Shown here: positions 15,093 through 23,569 of the stretch, piece by piece
Layout of the letters: every line of letters starts with the position of its first letter
Numbering within the stretch: position 1 is the first letter of the stretch
Assembly: GCA_937885465.1 (NCBI GenBank)
Contig: CAKZZM010000205.1
Span: 1-46,861, forward strand
Direction: 5' to 3'
Length of the DNA stretch: 46,861 nucleotides
From: an uncultured Bacteroidales bacterium
GTDB taxonomy: Bacteria; Bacteroidota; Bacteroidia; Bacteroidales; Paludibacteraceae
Notes under the pieces: generated by a model
Told to the model about the DNA's origin: nothing
Seen by the model: the letters and a program-made list of their open reading frames with translations, nothing else
Database searches by the model: none
Position numbers and translations under genes: made by a program

Positions 15093-17021
15093 ATGTTCAA
15101 ACACCAAATACTATTTTTATTACTGCTGTTGATTTCTTCCGTTGCGTTTAGTGAGGTTAGAAAAGTGGAGAACGTCTCCGAACGTTCAGACTTAATAGTG
15201 GATAACGTCTCCGAACATTCTTATGTTGACCATATTTTATCTTTAGCAGAAGCACTTGCTGAGCAAGAGGCAATGGATATTGAAGAATTGGAAGCTTCGC
15301 TGAGAGAACTTGCCGAGAATCCTATTAATCTCAATAATACTGACTCCCGCACATTAGAAAGATTATTTTTTCTTTCTGACGACCAGATTACCAATATTTT
15401 ACTCTATGTATGGCACCACCCGATGCAATCACTCAGTGAGTTGCGGATGGTGTATGGCATTGACGACTACACCCTGCGTTGTATGTTGCCTTTCGTCTAT
15501 GTGGAGGCGAGAGAGAAGCAAGATGAGAGTACAGTGCGCGACTGGTTTAGCCGTTCTCGTCATGAAGCAACTATGCGTCTTGACGGGCGCAATCTGACCA
15601 CCTTTACCTCTGACCCCATTTATGCTTCATTTCGTTACAAATTGAATGCGAGTAACAGAGTGTTTATTGACGTGGCGGCAAAGCGTGACGCAGGAGAGAA
15701 ATTTTCTGCAAGAAGTCGTTGTGGTATAGCGGTAGAGGTCAGAGATGTAAACTTCGATAAAAACGGTCGTTTTAAACTTATAAATGCTGTTATAGGTGAT
15801 TATAGACCATCATTCGGAATGGGGTTGGCGGTGAATAGCGGATCAACTTACGGTAAATCGGTGTATGCTTCGAAAATAGGCTTTATGCCGCAGGGGTTGA
15901 GGCGCTACAGCGGAACGTCAAGCGATTTCTATCGTGGCGCGGGTTTTTCCGTTGAAATGGACAAAAATTATAATATCTCTGCCTTTTATTCGTTACGCTC
16001 ACCTGATAGCACCTTTTATCATAATACAATAGGGCTGAATTTTTCGTATAATAAGGACAGATTATCTTTGGGGCTAACGGTTGTAGATGATATTTTGTCT
16101 GACTCTCTCCGAATCAGTAACACTTATTATAATGCCAATTATTTTAGGGGCAATAATCAGTTTACGGCATCTTTGAATGCCCGTTATGCATTCAGGCGAG
16201 TTTTTCTGCTTGGTGAGGCTGCTGTGTCTCAGAATAATATATGGGGTGCAGCGGTAATTGCAGGAGTACGATATGTGCCGCTGCAAGATGTATCACTAAT
16301 GGCTCTTTACCGCTATTATTCCCCGCATTATGATGCATTGAATGCTAATACTTTTGCCGAAACGAGTCGCCCGAATGATGAGCACGGAGGATATGTAGGA
16401 GCAGATATTTCCGCCTTGCGTAATTGGCATTTTTCTATTTATGCCGACCTGTTTGCCTTTCAAGGTCCTAAATATGGGATAAGAGATGCCTCGCTTGGTT
16501 ATGATTGGCAGGCGCTTGCTGAGTTTTCGCCAAACAAAAAGTTTGCTATTACCGCAAAGCTACGTGGAAGAAGAAAGGGCACAACCGATACTTATTCTGC
16601 ACGGTTGTATGGTATAAATACCGTTCATAATTGGTCGTTTCGAACGGAGGCAGATATGTCGGTCTGCTCAGATGTGGGGCAGAAGAATGTAACATACGCC
16701 GGATTGGTGTTTGAGCAGGTTGAGTATGGTTTTTCAACAATTCCGATGGTGCTGCAAGGTAGGGTGGAAGCCTTTTATATAACCGATTGGAGAAACAGAA
16801 TATACATATATGAGAATGATGTTTTGTATGCCTTTTCTATTCCGGCGCAGTATGGTACAGGTATAAGAGTCTTCCTAAATTGGCGTTACCATATATCCGA
16901 GCATTTCGCACTATATCTTCGCGTTTCCGATACTTATTATTTCAAGCAATGGGCGGAAAGTAGAAATCTTACTTCCCGCCACAGACCCGATGTGCATTTA
17001 CTATTAAAGGTAAAATACTGA
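15093..17021 (+). CDS. Helix-hairpin-helix protein with C-terminal beta-barrel-like region
   Basis: 642 aa. A signal peptide (MFKHQILFLLLLLISSVAFS) is followed directly by two tandem repeat-derived peptides (KVENVSERS, then IVDNVSEHS), then a helical part containing NPINLNNTDSRTLERLFFLS and MVYGIDDYTLRCMLPFV, which are ComEA-type helix-hairpin-helix motifs. The remaining ~480 residues are rich in alternating aromatic/polar strands and end in aromatic-terminated LLLKVKY, as in outer-membrane barrels. Such ComEA-barrel proteins are common in Bacteroidota and of unknown role; DNA contact at the cell surface is a guess from the HhH part. Convergent with the PatB gene (6 bp apart). Confidence 0.8.
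   Translation: MFKHQILFLLLLLISSVAFSEVRKVENVSERSDLIVDNVSEHSYVDHILSLAEALAEQEAMDIEELEASLRELAENPINLNNTDSRTLERLFFLSDDQITNILLYVWHHPMQSLSELRMVYGIDDYTLRCMLPFVYVEAREKQDESTVRDWFSRSRHEATMRLDGRNLTTFTSDPIYASFRYKLNASNRVFIDVAAKRDAGEKFSARSRCGIAVEVRDVNFDKNGRFKLINAVIGDYRPSFGMGLAVNSGSTYGKSVYASKIGFMPQGLRRYSGTSSDFYRGAGFSVEMDKNYNISAFYSLRSPDSTFYHNTIGLNFSYNKDRLSLGLTVVDDILSDSLRISNTYYNANYFRGNNQFTASLNARYAFRRVFLLGEAAVSQNNIWGAAVIAGVRYVPLQDVSLMALYRYYSPHYDALNANTFAETSRPNDEHGGYVGADISALRNWHFSIYADLFAFQGPKYGIRDASLGYDWQALAEFSPNKKFAITAKLRGRRKGTTDTYSARLYGINTVHNWSFRTEADMSVCSDVGQKNVTYAGLVFEQVEYGFSTIPMVLQGRVEAFYITDWRNRIYIYENDVLYAFSIPAQYGTGIRVFLNWRYHISEHFALYLRVSDTYYFKQWAESRNLTSRHRPDVHLLLKVKY
15162..15188 (+). repeat. Family-1 short repeat in frame, first of a tandem pair
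   Basis: Encodes KVENVSERS immediately after the predicted signal peptide cleavage region of the HhH protein. Confidence 0.9.
15195..15221 (+). repeat. Family-1 short repeat in frame, second of a tandem pair
   Basis: Encodes IVDNVSEHS; two substitutions (GAG to GAT, CGT to CAT) show that it is an older or drifting copy. Confidence 0.85.
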
Positions 17022-17027
17022 GGTAAG

Positions 17028-18182
17028 TTAGATATTATGCCTCTTAACGAAAGATTTTAATGCGTTGAGTGCGGTCAGAATATTTTGCTCGGAAGTGGCG
17101 ATATTGATGCGAATATAGTCTTCTGCACCGTACATTTCAGACGGGTTGAAAAGCACTTTTTCCTCTGTTTTAATCATATTGCAAAGCGAAAGTGAATCAA
17201 TGCCTGTCGCTGCAATATTTACCCATGAGAGATATGTACCTTCCATCTTTGTAACTTGCAGAGCGGGAAGGTTTTCTGCAATATATGAGCACAGCATTAG
17301 ATAATTATCGTAGATTAGCAGTTGCAATTCATCAAGCCACGCTTCGCTTTCGTTGTATGCTGCCATAAGTGCCACCATGCCGAAAGGATTTATATCGCAA
17401 TTCTCATGGATATTAACACCTTTATCTATTTTCTCATATATTTTCTTATCAGGAACAAAGATATTTGCGCATTGCAGCCCTGCAATGTTAAAGGCCTTAG
17501 AGGCAGAGGTGCAAACGCAATAGTTATCTGATAGCGCAGCGGTAGCAAAAGGCGTGTAGCGTATACTGGGGAAAGTAAACTCGCAATGTATCTCGTCTGA
17601 AATGACAAAAACGCCGTATTTATCGCAAATTTGACCCATTTTTATCAGTTCTTCTTTGGTCCACACTCTGCCCGTAGGGTTATGCGGGTTACATAGAAGA
17701 AAAATCTTAGCTTGTTTTGCTTTTTCTTCAAAATCATTCCAATCTATTTCATAGTGGTTATTGACTGGTACTAACGGAGAGGCAAGCAAAGAGCAATCAA
17801 GATTGCGTATGGAGGAGAAGAAGCAGTTATAGGCGGGCGTTAGCGTAAGAACCTTATCGCCTTTTGTAGTCATTGCCCTCAATATGGCAGAGATAGCGGG
17901 AACAACGCCGGTGGTGTAAATGATGTTTTCTCGTTTGATACCCTTCCATCTATGTCGTTTTTCAAACCATAATATTATACTCTGATAGTATTCGTCGGGC
18001 ACATATTGGTATCCGAACACCCCGTGGTCTAATCGCTTTTGAATGGCATTGATTATTGCCGGGGCTGCCTTAAAGTCCATGTCTGCAACCCACAAAGGCA
18101 GTGTGTCTTTTGCGTTGTCGCTATCCCATTTATAGCAGTTAGTGCCGCGGCGCTCTACATATTCAATAAGTTTAGTTTTCAT
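17028..18182 (-). CDS. patB: PatB/MalY-type C-S lyase (cystathionine beta-lyase family)
   Basis: 384 aa, a fold-type I PLP enzyme. Seen: LWVADMDFKAAPAI near the start, VFGYQYVPDEYY, FEKRHRWKG, the TTGVVPAISAIL loop, LLCNPHNPTGRVW, ISDEIHCEF, and the cofactor lysine in CTSASKAFNIAGLQ (about 233). These are the hallmarks of the MalY/PatB group, which cleaves cystathionine or cysteine conjugates to pyruvate, ammonia and a thiol, rather than of ordinary aspartate aminotransferases. No malT/malX-like regulator partner is nearby. It starts 3 nt after the tail of a possible decayed ORF upstream. No TAnnTTTG promoter was found. Confidence 0.88.
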   Translation of the reverse strand: MKTKLIEYVERRGTNCYKWDSDNAKDTLPLWVADMDFKAAPAIINAIQKRLDHGVFGYQYVPDEYYQSIILWFEKRHRWKGIKRENIIYTTGVVPAISAILRAMTTKGDKVLTLTPAYNCFFSSIRNLDCSLLASPLVPVNNHYEIDWNDFEEKAKQAKIFLLCNPHNPTGRVWTKEELIKMGQICDKYGVFVISDEIHCEFTFPSIRYTPFATAALSDNYCVCTSASKAFNIAGLQCANIFVPDKKIYEKIDKGVNIHENCDINPFGMVALMAAYNESEAWLDELQLLIYDNYLMLCSYIAENLPALQVTKMEGTYLSWVNIAATGIDSLSLCNMIKTEEKVLFNPSEMYGAEDYIRINIATSEQNILTALNALKSFVKRHNI

Positions 18183-18184
18183 AA

Positions 18185-18359
18185 TTATTGTTTTGCTTTT
18201 TGATTAATGATGCAGTCTGCCGGTTGTTTTTGATAGTCATCAAGTATAATATCACCGATAAGTGGTGAGCAGAGCGAGCTGTATTTGTTCGCTCATTCGC
18301 ATAGCCACGTTGCTTTGTACTTTGCCGAGCAATACTTCTAACGATAGTTTATTTAACAT
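18185..18359 (-). pseudogene. Possible decayed small ORF upstream of patB
   Basis: A 35-codon frame (18359-18252, starting MLNKLSLEVLLGKVQSNV) runs into a stop. Shifting the frame by one there continues with DIILDDYQKQPADCIINQ to a stop 3 nt before the PatB ATG. The composition looks protein-like, but I recognise no family and the frame change is only inferred. Confidence 0.25.
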
Positions 18360-18405
18360 CGCATTGTTTGCCACTCTATTGAGAACGTGCGGGCAGAACC
18401 CTAAA

Positions 18406-18477
18406 GTCGGAACGTTCGGAGACGCCATAACAAAGTACCGCTTGCGCTAAGGTGCTATGTTCGGCGACGTTCTCCAT
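18406..18477 (-). repeat. Family-1 long repeat, reverse orientation
   Basis: Right arm GTCGGAACGTTCGGAGACGC, middle CATAACAAAGTACCGC..., left arm GACGTTCTCCAT. Preceded by CGGGCAGAACCCTAAAGTC, a flank shared with the next copy, so the repeated unit may be longer than the arms. Confidence 0.85.
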
Positions 18478-18558
18478 AAATACTGCACAGCGAAGATACA
18501 ACATATTTTTCAAATTGTATAGTTTTAGAAACTTAATTAACGAAAGATTTCTTATTTC

Positions 18559-18589
18559 TTGCGTAATCCAAATAAATATACTATCTTTG
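18559..18589 (+). promoter_or_regulatory. Promoter for galM-porW
   Basis: TTG (18559-18561), 20 nt, TATCTTTG (18582-18589). Start predicted near 18596, giving about a 100-nt leader that contains the short repeat at 18637. Confidence 0.75.
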
Positions 18590-18636
18590 TACAAAGAGAA
18601 GAAAGTCGAAAGTTCGGGCAGAGCCCTAAAGTCAAA

Positions 18637-18666
18637 AGTCGGAACGTTCGGAGACGTTCTCCACTA
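18637..18666 (-). repeat. Family-1 short repeat in the galM leader
   Basis: AGTCGGAACGTTCGGAGACG then TTCTCCACT, reverse orientation, again preceded by GGGCAGAGCCCTAAAGTC. Confidence 0.85.
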
Positions 18667-18696
18667 TTAAATTCGTTAATAAAATTAAATGATATT

Positions 18697-19779
18697 ATGA
18701 TACAAGAAGAAAGTTTCTCAGTGCTGCACAAGAAAAAAAGAGTGCGACTTCTGACTCTTCGCAATCCCAATGGAATGCGAGTAAAGATAACCAACTACGG
18801 CGCGAAAATAGTGTCGTTGCTTGTCCCTGATAAGCATAAACATGGTAAGCCGGTAGATGTCGTCTTAGGCTTCAACACCTTTGAGGAGTGGAGAGATAAG
18901 GAAACATATTTCAACGCAATAATTGGTCGCTACGCCAACCGTATCAAAGGCGGTAAGTTTTCGATTGACGGAACCCACTATCAGTTGCCGATTAATAACG
19001 GGGAGAACAGCCTGCATGGCGGTGTAGAAGGTTTCAATGAGAAAGTGTGGGATATAGTCGGCCAGACCGCCTATTCAGTGTCATTGCACCTAATTGCCCA
19101 AGATGGGGAAGAGGGGTATCCCGGCAAATTAGATGTTTATGTCACATATCGCCTGACAAGAGAAAATGGACTTGTAATCATGTATGAGGCAAAGACAGAT
19201 AAGCCGACGATCCTCGGCTTCACTAACCACGCCTATTTCAATCTTGAAGGCGAAGGGTGCGGAGATGTGAGAAATCATTGTCTGCAAGTTTTTGCCGATG
19301 AATACACGCCTTTTGATGATACTGCTTGTCCGACGGGAGAAATTTTACCTGTGGAAGGAACACCGATGGATTTTCGTGAGCCTATTAGAGTGGGTGACCG
19401 CATTGATGACCCGTTCTTTGCTCCCGGACGCGGAATAGATAATAACTGGGTGCTAAAAAAATCGAGCGGCTCTGTACAGCGGTCTGTTAAAGTGGAGAAC
19501 GCCTCCGAGCGTTCTGAATTAATACCGGAGTTGGCTGCCGTAGTAAAAGCCGGTGAGAGAACGATGGAAGTGTGGACTACAATGCCTGGCTTGCAAGTTT
19601 ATACCGGTAATTTTGTAGAGAAGAATATAGGCAAGAGCGGCAGAGAGTATGACGTGCAGACTGCGATATGTCTTGAGGCGCAGAATTTCCCGGACTCACC
19701 AAATCATAGCAATTTCCCCAATGCTGTACTTCGTCCGGGAGAGGTTTATTTCGAACAAACTGAATATCGCTTCTGTTGA
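18697..19779 (+). CDS. galM: Aldose 1-epimerase GalM with repeat-encoded insert
   Basis: 360 aa from ATG 18697; a longer frame back to 18559 would start inside the promoter. The enzyme interconverts alpha and beta anomers of glucose/galactose for sugar uptake and the Leloir pathway. Seen: TNYGAKIVSLLVPD, ARFG-equivalent IIGRYANRIKGGKF, NNGENSLHGGVEGF (conserved His), TNHAYFNLEGEG with the catalytic His near 178, GIDNNWVL, and AICLEAQNFPDSPN with the catalytic Glu. Between the GIDNNWVL strand and the VWTTMPGLQVYTGNF strand there is about a 30-residue loop including KVENASERS from a family-1 repeat (19489-19515). The stop overlaps the next gene's start (TTGA). Confidence 0.93.
   Translation: MIQEESFSVLHKKKRVRLLTLRNPNGMRVKITNYGAKIVSLLVPDKHKHGKPVDVVLGFNTFEEWRDKETYFNAIIGRYANRIKGGKFSIDGTHYQLPINNGENSLHGGVEGFNEKVWDIVGQTAYSVSLHLIAQDGEEGYPGKLDVYVTYRLTRENGLVIMYEAKTDKPTILGFTNHAYFNLEGEGCGDVRNHCLQVFADEYTPFDDTACPTGEILPVEGTPMDFREPIRVGDRIDDPFFAPGRGIDNNWVLKKSSGSVQRSVKVENASERSELIPELAAVVKAGERTMEVWTTMPGLQVYTGNFVEKNIGKSGREYDVQTAICLEAQNFPDSPNHSNFPNAVLRPGEVYFEQTEYRFC
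19489..19515 (+). repeat. Family-1 short repeat in frame in galM
   Basis: 27 bp encoding K-V-E-N-A-S-E-R-S (GCC in place of GTC for the fifth codon). Confidence 0.9.
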
Positions 19780-22424
19780 AAACCAAATTTCCGATATTAG
19801 TCATCCTGCCATTGCTGATATGCTCGTGTTCAACGCAAAAGAACACGGGCTTGTCGCGCAGTTATCATGCAATGAAAGTGCGCTATAATATCTATCATAA
19901 TGGTGATATTGCTTATATGGAGGGCTTAGATGCTACTCAACAAGCCCATACCGATGACTATTCTAACATCTTGCCACTCTATCCCGTGTCAGACCATCAG
20001 GCAGCAGAAGCATCGAAGGCCAAGATGGATAGGACGATAGAAAAATGCCGCAAATGTATCAAACTGCATAGTATTAAGAAAAAACCTAAGCCTAATCCAA
20101 AGAAACAGCGTGATCCTAAATATAAGGCGTGGCTACAGCAAGAGGAGTTTAACCCTGCAATGCCGTTAGCCTGGCTCAGATTAGGACAAGCTGAGTTCCA
20201 AAAGGGTGATTTTCTCGGAGCGGTTTCCACATTTAATTACATTCAGCGTCATTTTGATTATGACAAAGACATGGTGGCGCAATGTCAGTTATGGCAGGTA
20301 AGAGCGTATGCGGAAATGGAATGGTTGTACGAAGCAGAAGATGTTCTTCTGAAAGTGCATATCGATGAGTTAAGTCGCAAAAACGCACCGCTATATTCCG
20401 CAGTGGCGGCCGATCTCTATCTTAAACAAGGTCGGCATAAAGAGGCTATACCGCAGATTAAATTGGCAAAGAGTGCAGAAGACAGAAAACGCTCTCGACC
20501 GCGCTTTGAATATGTGTTAGGGCAGTTATACGAAGAAGCCGGCGAAAGGGAAGAGGCTTTGAATGCTTACAAGCGTGTGCTTAAACTTACTCCTGAATGG
20601 ACAATGGACTTCAATGCCCGACTGAGAATAACACAACTGCAAAAAAACAGTAATGCAGCTATCAGAGATCTTGATAAACTAATCAAACGCGACAAATATA
20701 AGGATTATCTCGATCAGTTATATGGCGCAAAAGGTAATATATATTTGCAGCAGGGAGATACGGTGAAAGCACTTGAACAATATGCTCTTGCGGCGGAAAA
20801 CAGTACTCGTCAGGGGGCAGAGAAAGCCGCTATACTTGTAAAAGCGGGCGATATATGCTTTCTAAGGCAAGATTATAGTGCCGCTCAACCCTATTATTCC
20901 GAGGCCGTCGGACTACTATCTGCCCAAACAGAAGAGTATCAGCGCGTAAAAAAGAGAGCAGAGGTGTTGGACGAACTCGTACTTAATATTAACACCGTTT
21001 CTATGCAGGACTCTTTGCAGTATCTCTCAACCCTTACGGATGAAGAACAGTTGAATATTGTAGAGAAGATAATAGCTGATCTTATTGAGCAAGAAAAACA
21101 GGACTCTATTGCTGCTGCCCAGCGCGAGCGAGATGCTATGAACGACATCGGCGGAAAGAGTGTGAATACCTCAAATATGCTCGGAGGAGTAGGCGGTTCT
21201 GCTGAATGGTACTTCTATAATGCTAATCTCATTAAACAAGGAAAACAAACTTTCCGTCAGAGATGGGGCAATCGTCAGCTTGAGGATAATTGGCGACGAA
21301 TGATAAAAACTTCCGTAATACCGGATGATATGGCAGGTTTAAGTGGCGAAAATCAGGATGAATTACTCGATGAAAACGGGGAAGTTATAGCAGACGCCAC
21401 TTCTACTATTCGTCAAAGTCCCGTTGTTACCGATAATAAAGACCCGCAGTTCTACTTACAACAGATTCCTCGTACAGATGAGCAAATGCGGCAGTCAGAC
21501 TCTCTTATCGCTCAAGCCCTTTATAATACAGTTCTTATCTATCAGGATAGGTTAGAAGACGAGCAATCTGCCCAAAAAACCTTCGATGATTTCCAACGCC
21601 GTTTTCCATCCGACTCCCGCCTGCTTGAACTATATTATTCTCAGTATCTGCGTGCGTTAAAGACCAATGATTCAGAGCAGATGTCTTATTATAAAGATAA
21701 AATACTGACTCTCTATCCTGATAGCAAGTATGCGCAGGTTGTTTCTGACCCTGATTATTTTGCTCGTTTACAATCAGAGCAGGCTATGGTTGATTCTCTC
21801 TATGAGCAGACATGGAACGCATACAAAAAAGGCGAGTATGCCTATGTGAAGACATCGGCAGATATTGCACAAAAAGATCATCCATTGTCGCCATTAGTAC
21901 CTCGTTTTATGTTCTTAAAAGCCGTAGCAATAGCAAGAACAGAGGGTAAGGACGCGTTTATTATTTCGCTGCAAGATATAGTTAACGAGTATCCCGAAAG
22001 CGAGATGAGTTCTATGGCAAAAGATATGCTCTCAATGATGAATCAAGGTCTGGAGAATCAGCGCGGGAAACAGACTTCTTCTCTTGCCGAAAAACGCGAG
22101 AAGCAGTTAGAAGAAGAGCAGAAACAGCTCGAAGAACAAGACCGAATTAAGGAGCAAGAGAACATAGTGGTAATTACTGTTGCGAAATCTGAATCGGATG
22201 CCGTTCTGGGGAGGTTGCTTTATGAGGTAGCACTATTCAACTTTTCACAATTTATGATTAAAGATTTCGATCTTGAGACCGTTTCTGACTGGTCTGCCGG
22301 ACAATCTGCCCTCAAGATACTGGGCTTTGATAGCAGCGATGAAGTGGAATGGTATAAAAATATGCTACGCCAAAATGATGACTTAATAACCGCTCTACAA
22401 TCGCTCGGAGCCGCGATTAATTGA
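19776..22424 (+). CDS. porW: PorW/SprE-type TPR lipoprotein of the type IX secretion/gliding system
   Basis: 882 aa starting at a TTG that overlaps the galM stop (TTGA). The signal MKTKFPILVILPLLICSCST has a lipobox ending at Cys 18. The mature start, SRSYHAMKVRYNIYHNGDIAYMEG, is the recognisable opening of SprE/PorW proteins, followed by TPR helices from about residue 130 (LAWLRLGQAEFQKGDFLGAV) to 400. A second TPR set lies around 590-770 (ALYNTVLIYQDRLEDEQSAQKTF), and a coiled-coil run of E/K/Q near 765-800. The length suits SprE (about 870 aa) better than PorW (about 600). The family anchors the type IX secretion motor at the outer membrane. No other T9SS gene is adjacent; gldB is 7.7 kb away. 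Confidence 0.75.
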   Translation: MKTKFPILVILPLLICSCSTQKNTGLSRSYHAMKVRYNIYHNGDIAYMEGLDATQQAHTDDYSNILPLYPVSDHQAAEASKAKMDRTIEKCRKCIKLHSIKKKPKPNPKKQRDPKYKAWLQQEEFNPAMPLAWLRLGQAEFQKGDFLGAVSTFNYIQRHFDYDKDMVAQCQLWQVRAYAEMEWLYEAEDVLLKVHIDELSRKNAPLYSAVAADLYLKQGRHKEAIPQIKLAKSAEDRKRSRPRFEYVLGQLYEEAGEREEALNAYKRVLKLTPEWTMDFNARLRITQLQKNSNAAIRDLDKLIKRDKYKDYLDQLYGAKGNIYLQQGDTVKALEQYALAAENSTRQGAEKAAILVKAGDICFLRQDYSAAQPYYSEAVGLLSAQTEEYQRVKKRAEVLDELVLNINTVSMQDSLQYLSTLTDEEQLNIVEKIIADLIEQEKQDSIAAAQRERDAMNDIGGKSVNTSNMLGGVGGSAEWYFYNANLIKQGKQTFRQRWGNRQLEDNWRRMIKTSVIPDDMAGLSGENQDELLDENGEVIADATSTIRQSPVVTDNKDPQFYLQQIPRTDEQMRQSDSLIAQALYNTVLIYQDRLEDEQSAQKTFDDFQRRFPSDSRLLELYYSQYLRALKTNDSEQMSYYKDKILTLYPDSKYAQVVSDPDYFARLQSEQAMVDSLYEQTWNAYKKGEYAYVKTSADIAQKDHPLSPLVPRFMFLKAVAIARTEGKDAFIISLQDIVNEYPESEMSSMAKDMLSMMNQGLENQRGKQTSSLAEKREKQLEEEQKQLEEQDRIKEQENIVVITVAKSESDAVLGRLLYEVALFNFSQFMIKDFDLETVSDWSAGQSALKILGFDSSDEVEWYKNMLRQNDDLITALQSLGAAIN

Positions 22425-22425
22425 T

Positions 22426-22575
22426 AATAGTGGAGAACGCCTCTGAGCGTTCAATGGTAGAGACGCTATTTTTTGCGTCTCTCAATAGTGGAGAACGCCT
22501 CCGAGCGTTCAATGGTAGAGACGCTATTTTTTAGCGTCTCTCAATAGTGGAGAATGTCTCCCAGCGTTCAGACTT
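22426..22575 (+). repeat. Array of three family-1 units with hairpins
   Basis: Three units of 58-59 bp start at 22426, 22484 and 22543. Each begins AATAGTGGAGAA.G.CTC. The first two continue with AGAGACGC-(T-rich loop)-GCGTCTCT hairpins (22459-22482, and 22517-22541 with a 10-bp stem). The hairpins may terminate the galM-porW transcript. Confidence 0.85.
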
Positions 22576-22592
22576 TATTAATAGATATAACC

Positions 22593-23360
22593 ATGAAAGT
22601 ATTAAAATTACTATTATTCCTCTATCAGTGGCTTATAGCCTTTCCTATACTGCTGTGTGCTACAGCCTTCACTGCAATATTCACAGTACTCGCCATGCCA
22701 TGGAAGAATAGCGAGCCTGTACATAAAGTGCAACAAATATGGTCTCGTATGTTCTATTGGCTCTTTTTTATGAACCCGACGGTCGAAGGAGCTGAAAATT
22801 TGGAGAAAGGACAAAGTTATGTGTTTGTTTCTAACCATGAGTCTCTCTTTGATGTTTGGCTTATCTACGGCTGGCTTCCGGTTGTATTCAAATGGATTAT
22901 GAAGGCAGAACTGAGAAAGGTGCCGTTTATCGGTTTCGGGTGTGCTGCTGCAGGACATATCTTTATTGAGCGAAAGCACCTTAAACAGGCAAAGGAGAGT
23001 ATAGAAAAAGCAAAAAGAACGCTCACAAACGGTGTGAGCGTGGTAGTCTTCCCCGAAGGTACTCGTTCGTCAGATGGTCAGGTACACGAGTTTAAGGCGG
23101 GTGCCTTTCAGGTAGCATTTGACTTAGATTTGCCGGTGGTGCCTCTTGCCTTAATAGGACCTCATAATATTCTCCCCAAAGATGCATCTCTCGTAAGACC
23201 TGCACGAAAAGCCAAACTTGTTATCGGAAAACCCGTCGATATTTCCAAATATATTGCGTCGGAAGAAGCAGATCATTTAGTAAAGAAACAAATGCAACGG
23301 GAGGCAATGGACTTGTTGCGTAATCATATCATAGAGATGAAAGAAAAGAATATTGGCTAA
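22593..23360 (+). CDS. plsC: 1-acyl-sn-glycerol-3-phosphate acyltransferase
   Basis: 255 aa from ATG 22593; an in-frame ATG at 22554 lies in a repeat and is unlikely. The enzyme adds the second acyl chain to lysophosphatidate at the inner membrane. N-terminal hydrophobic helices (LLLFLYQWLIAFPILLCATA) are followed by the full set of motifs: VSNHESLFDVWLIY (HxxxxD, about 74), a KAELRKVPFIGFGCAAAGHIFIER block, VVVFPEGTRSSDG (about 160), and VVPLALIG. Three family-1 units and two hairpins separate it from porW, so it probably has its own transcription start, though no consensus promoter was found. Confidence 0.93.
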   Translation: MKVLKLLLFLYQWLIAFPILLCATAFTAIFTVLAMPWKNSEPVHKVQQIWSRMFYWLFFMNPTVEGAENLEKGQSYVFVSNHESLFDVWLIYGWLPVVFKWIMKAELRKVPFIGFGCAAAGHIFIERKHLKQAKESIEKAKRTLTNGVSVVVFPEGTRSSDGQVHEFKAGAFQVAFDLDLPVVPLALIGPHNILPKDASLVRPARKAKLVIGKPVDISKYIASEEADHLVKKQMQREAMDLLRNHIIEMKEKNIG

Positions 23361-23393
23361 TAAACTGAAATGAATGTTGGCTAATGAACTGAA
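23350..23393 (+). repeat. Tandem duplication at the plsC stop codon
   Basis: TTGGCTAATAAACTGAAA and TTGGCTAATGAACTGAAA, 22 bp apart, directly repeat the plsC end (...IG-stop). A local duplication of the 3' end. Confidence 0.6.
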
Positions 23394-23414
23394 AAGATTA
23401 TGATGGAATAAAGA

Positions 23415-23440
23415 AGTGTAGCACGTCTCCGAGCGTTCAA
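23415..23440 (+). repeat. Family-1 short repeat downstream of plsC
   Basis: AGTGTAGCACGTCTCCGAGC then GTTCAA, followed by a second AGTGGAGAGTGG start that is not continued. Confidence 0.7.
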
Positions 23441-23507
23441 CAGTGGAGAGTGGCTCTAAGCCGGCGGCTTGTCTTTCTACTGTAACTTATATCTCTTGTC
23501 TTTATAA

Positions 23508-23530
23508 TGTCGGCATTTAATGCCGATTTT
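23508..23530. terminator. TGTCG palindrome, likely terminator between plsC and uvrC
   Basis: TCGGCATT-T-AATGCCGA followed by TTTTAT. It shares the TGTCG start with the palindromes near 46.7 kb. Confidence 0.6.
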
Positions 23531-23569
23531 ATCGTACAAATACCGAGCACCGGCAGCAAGATCCAATTC

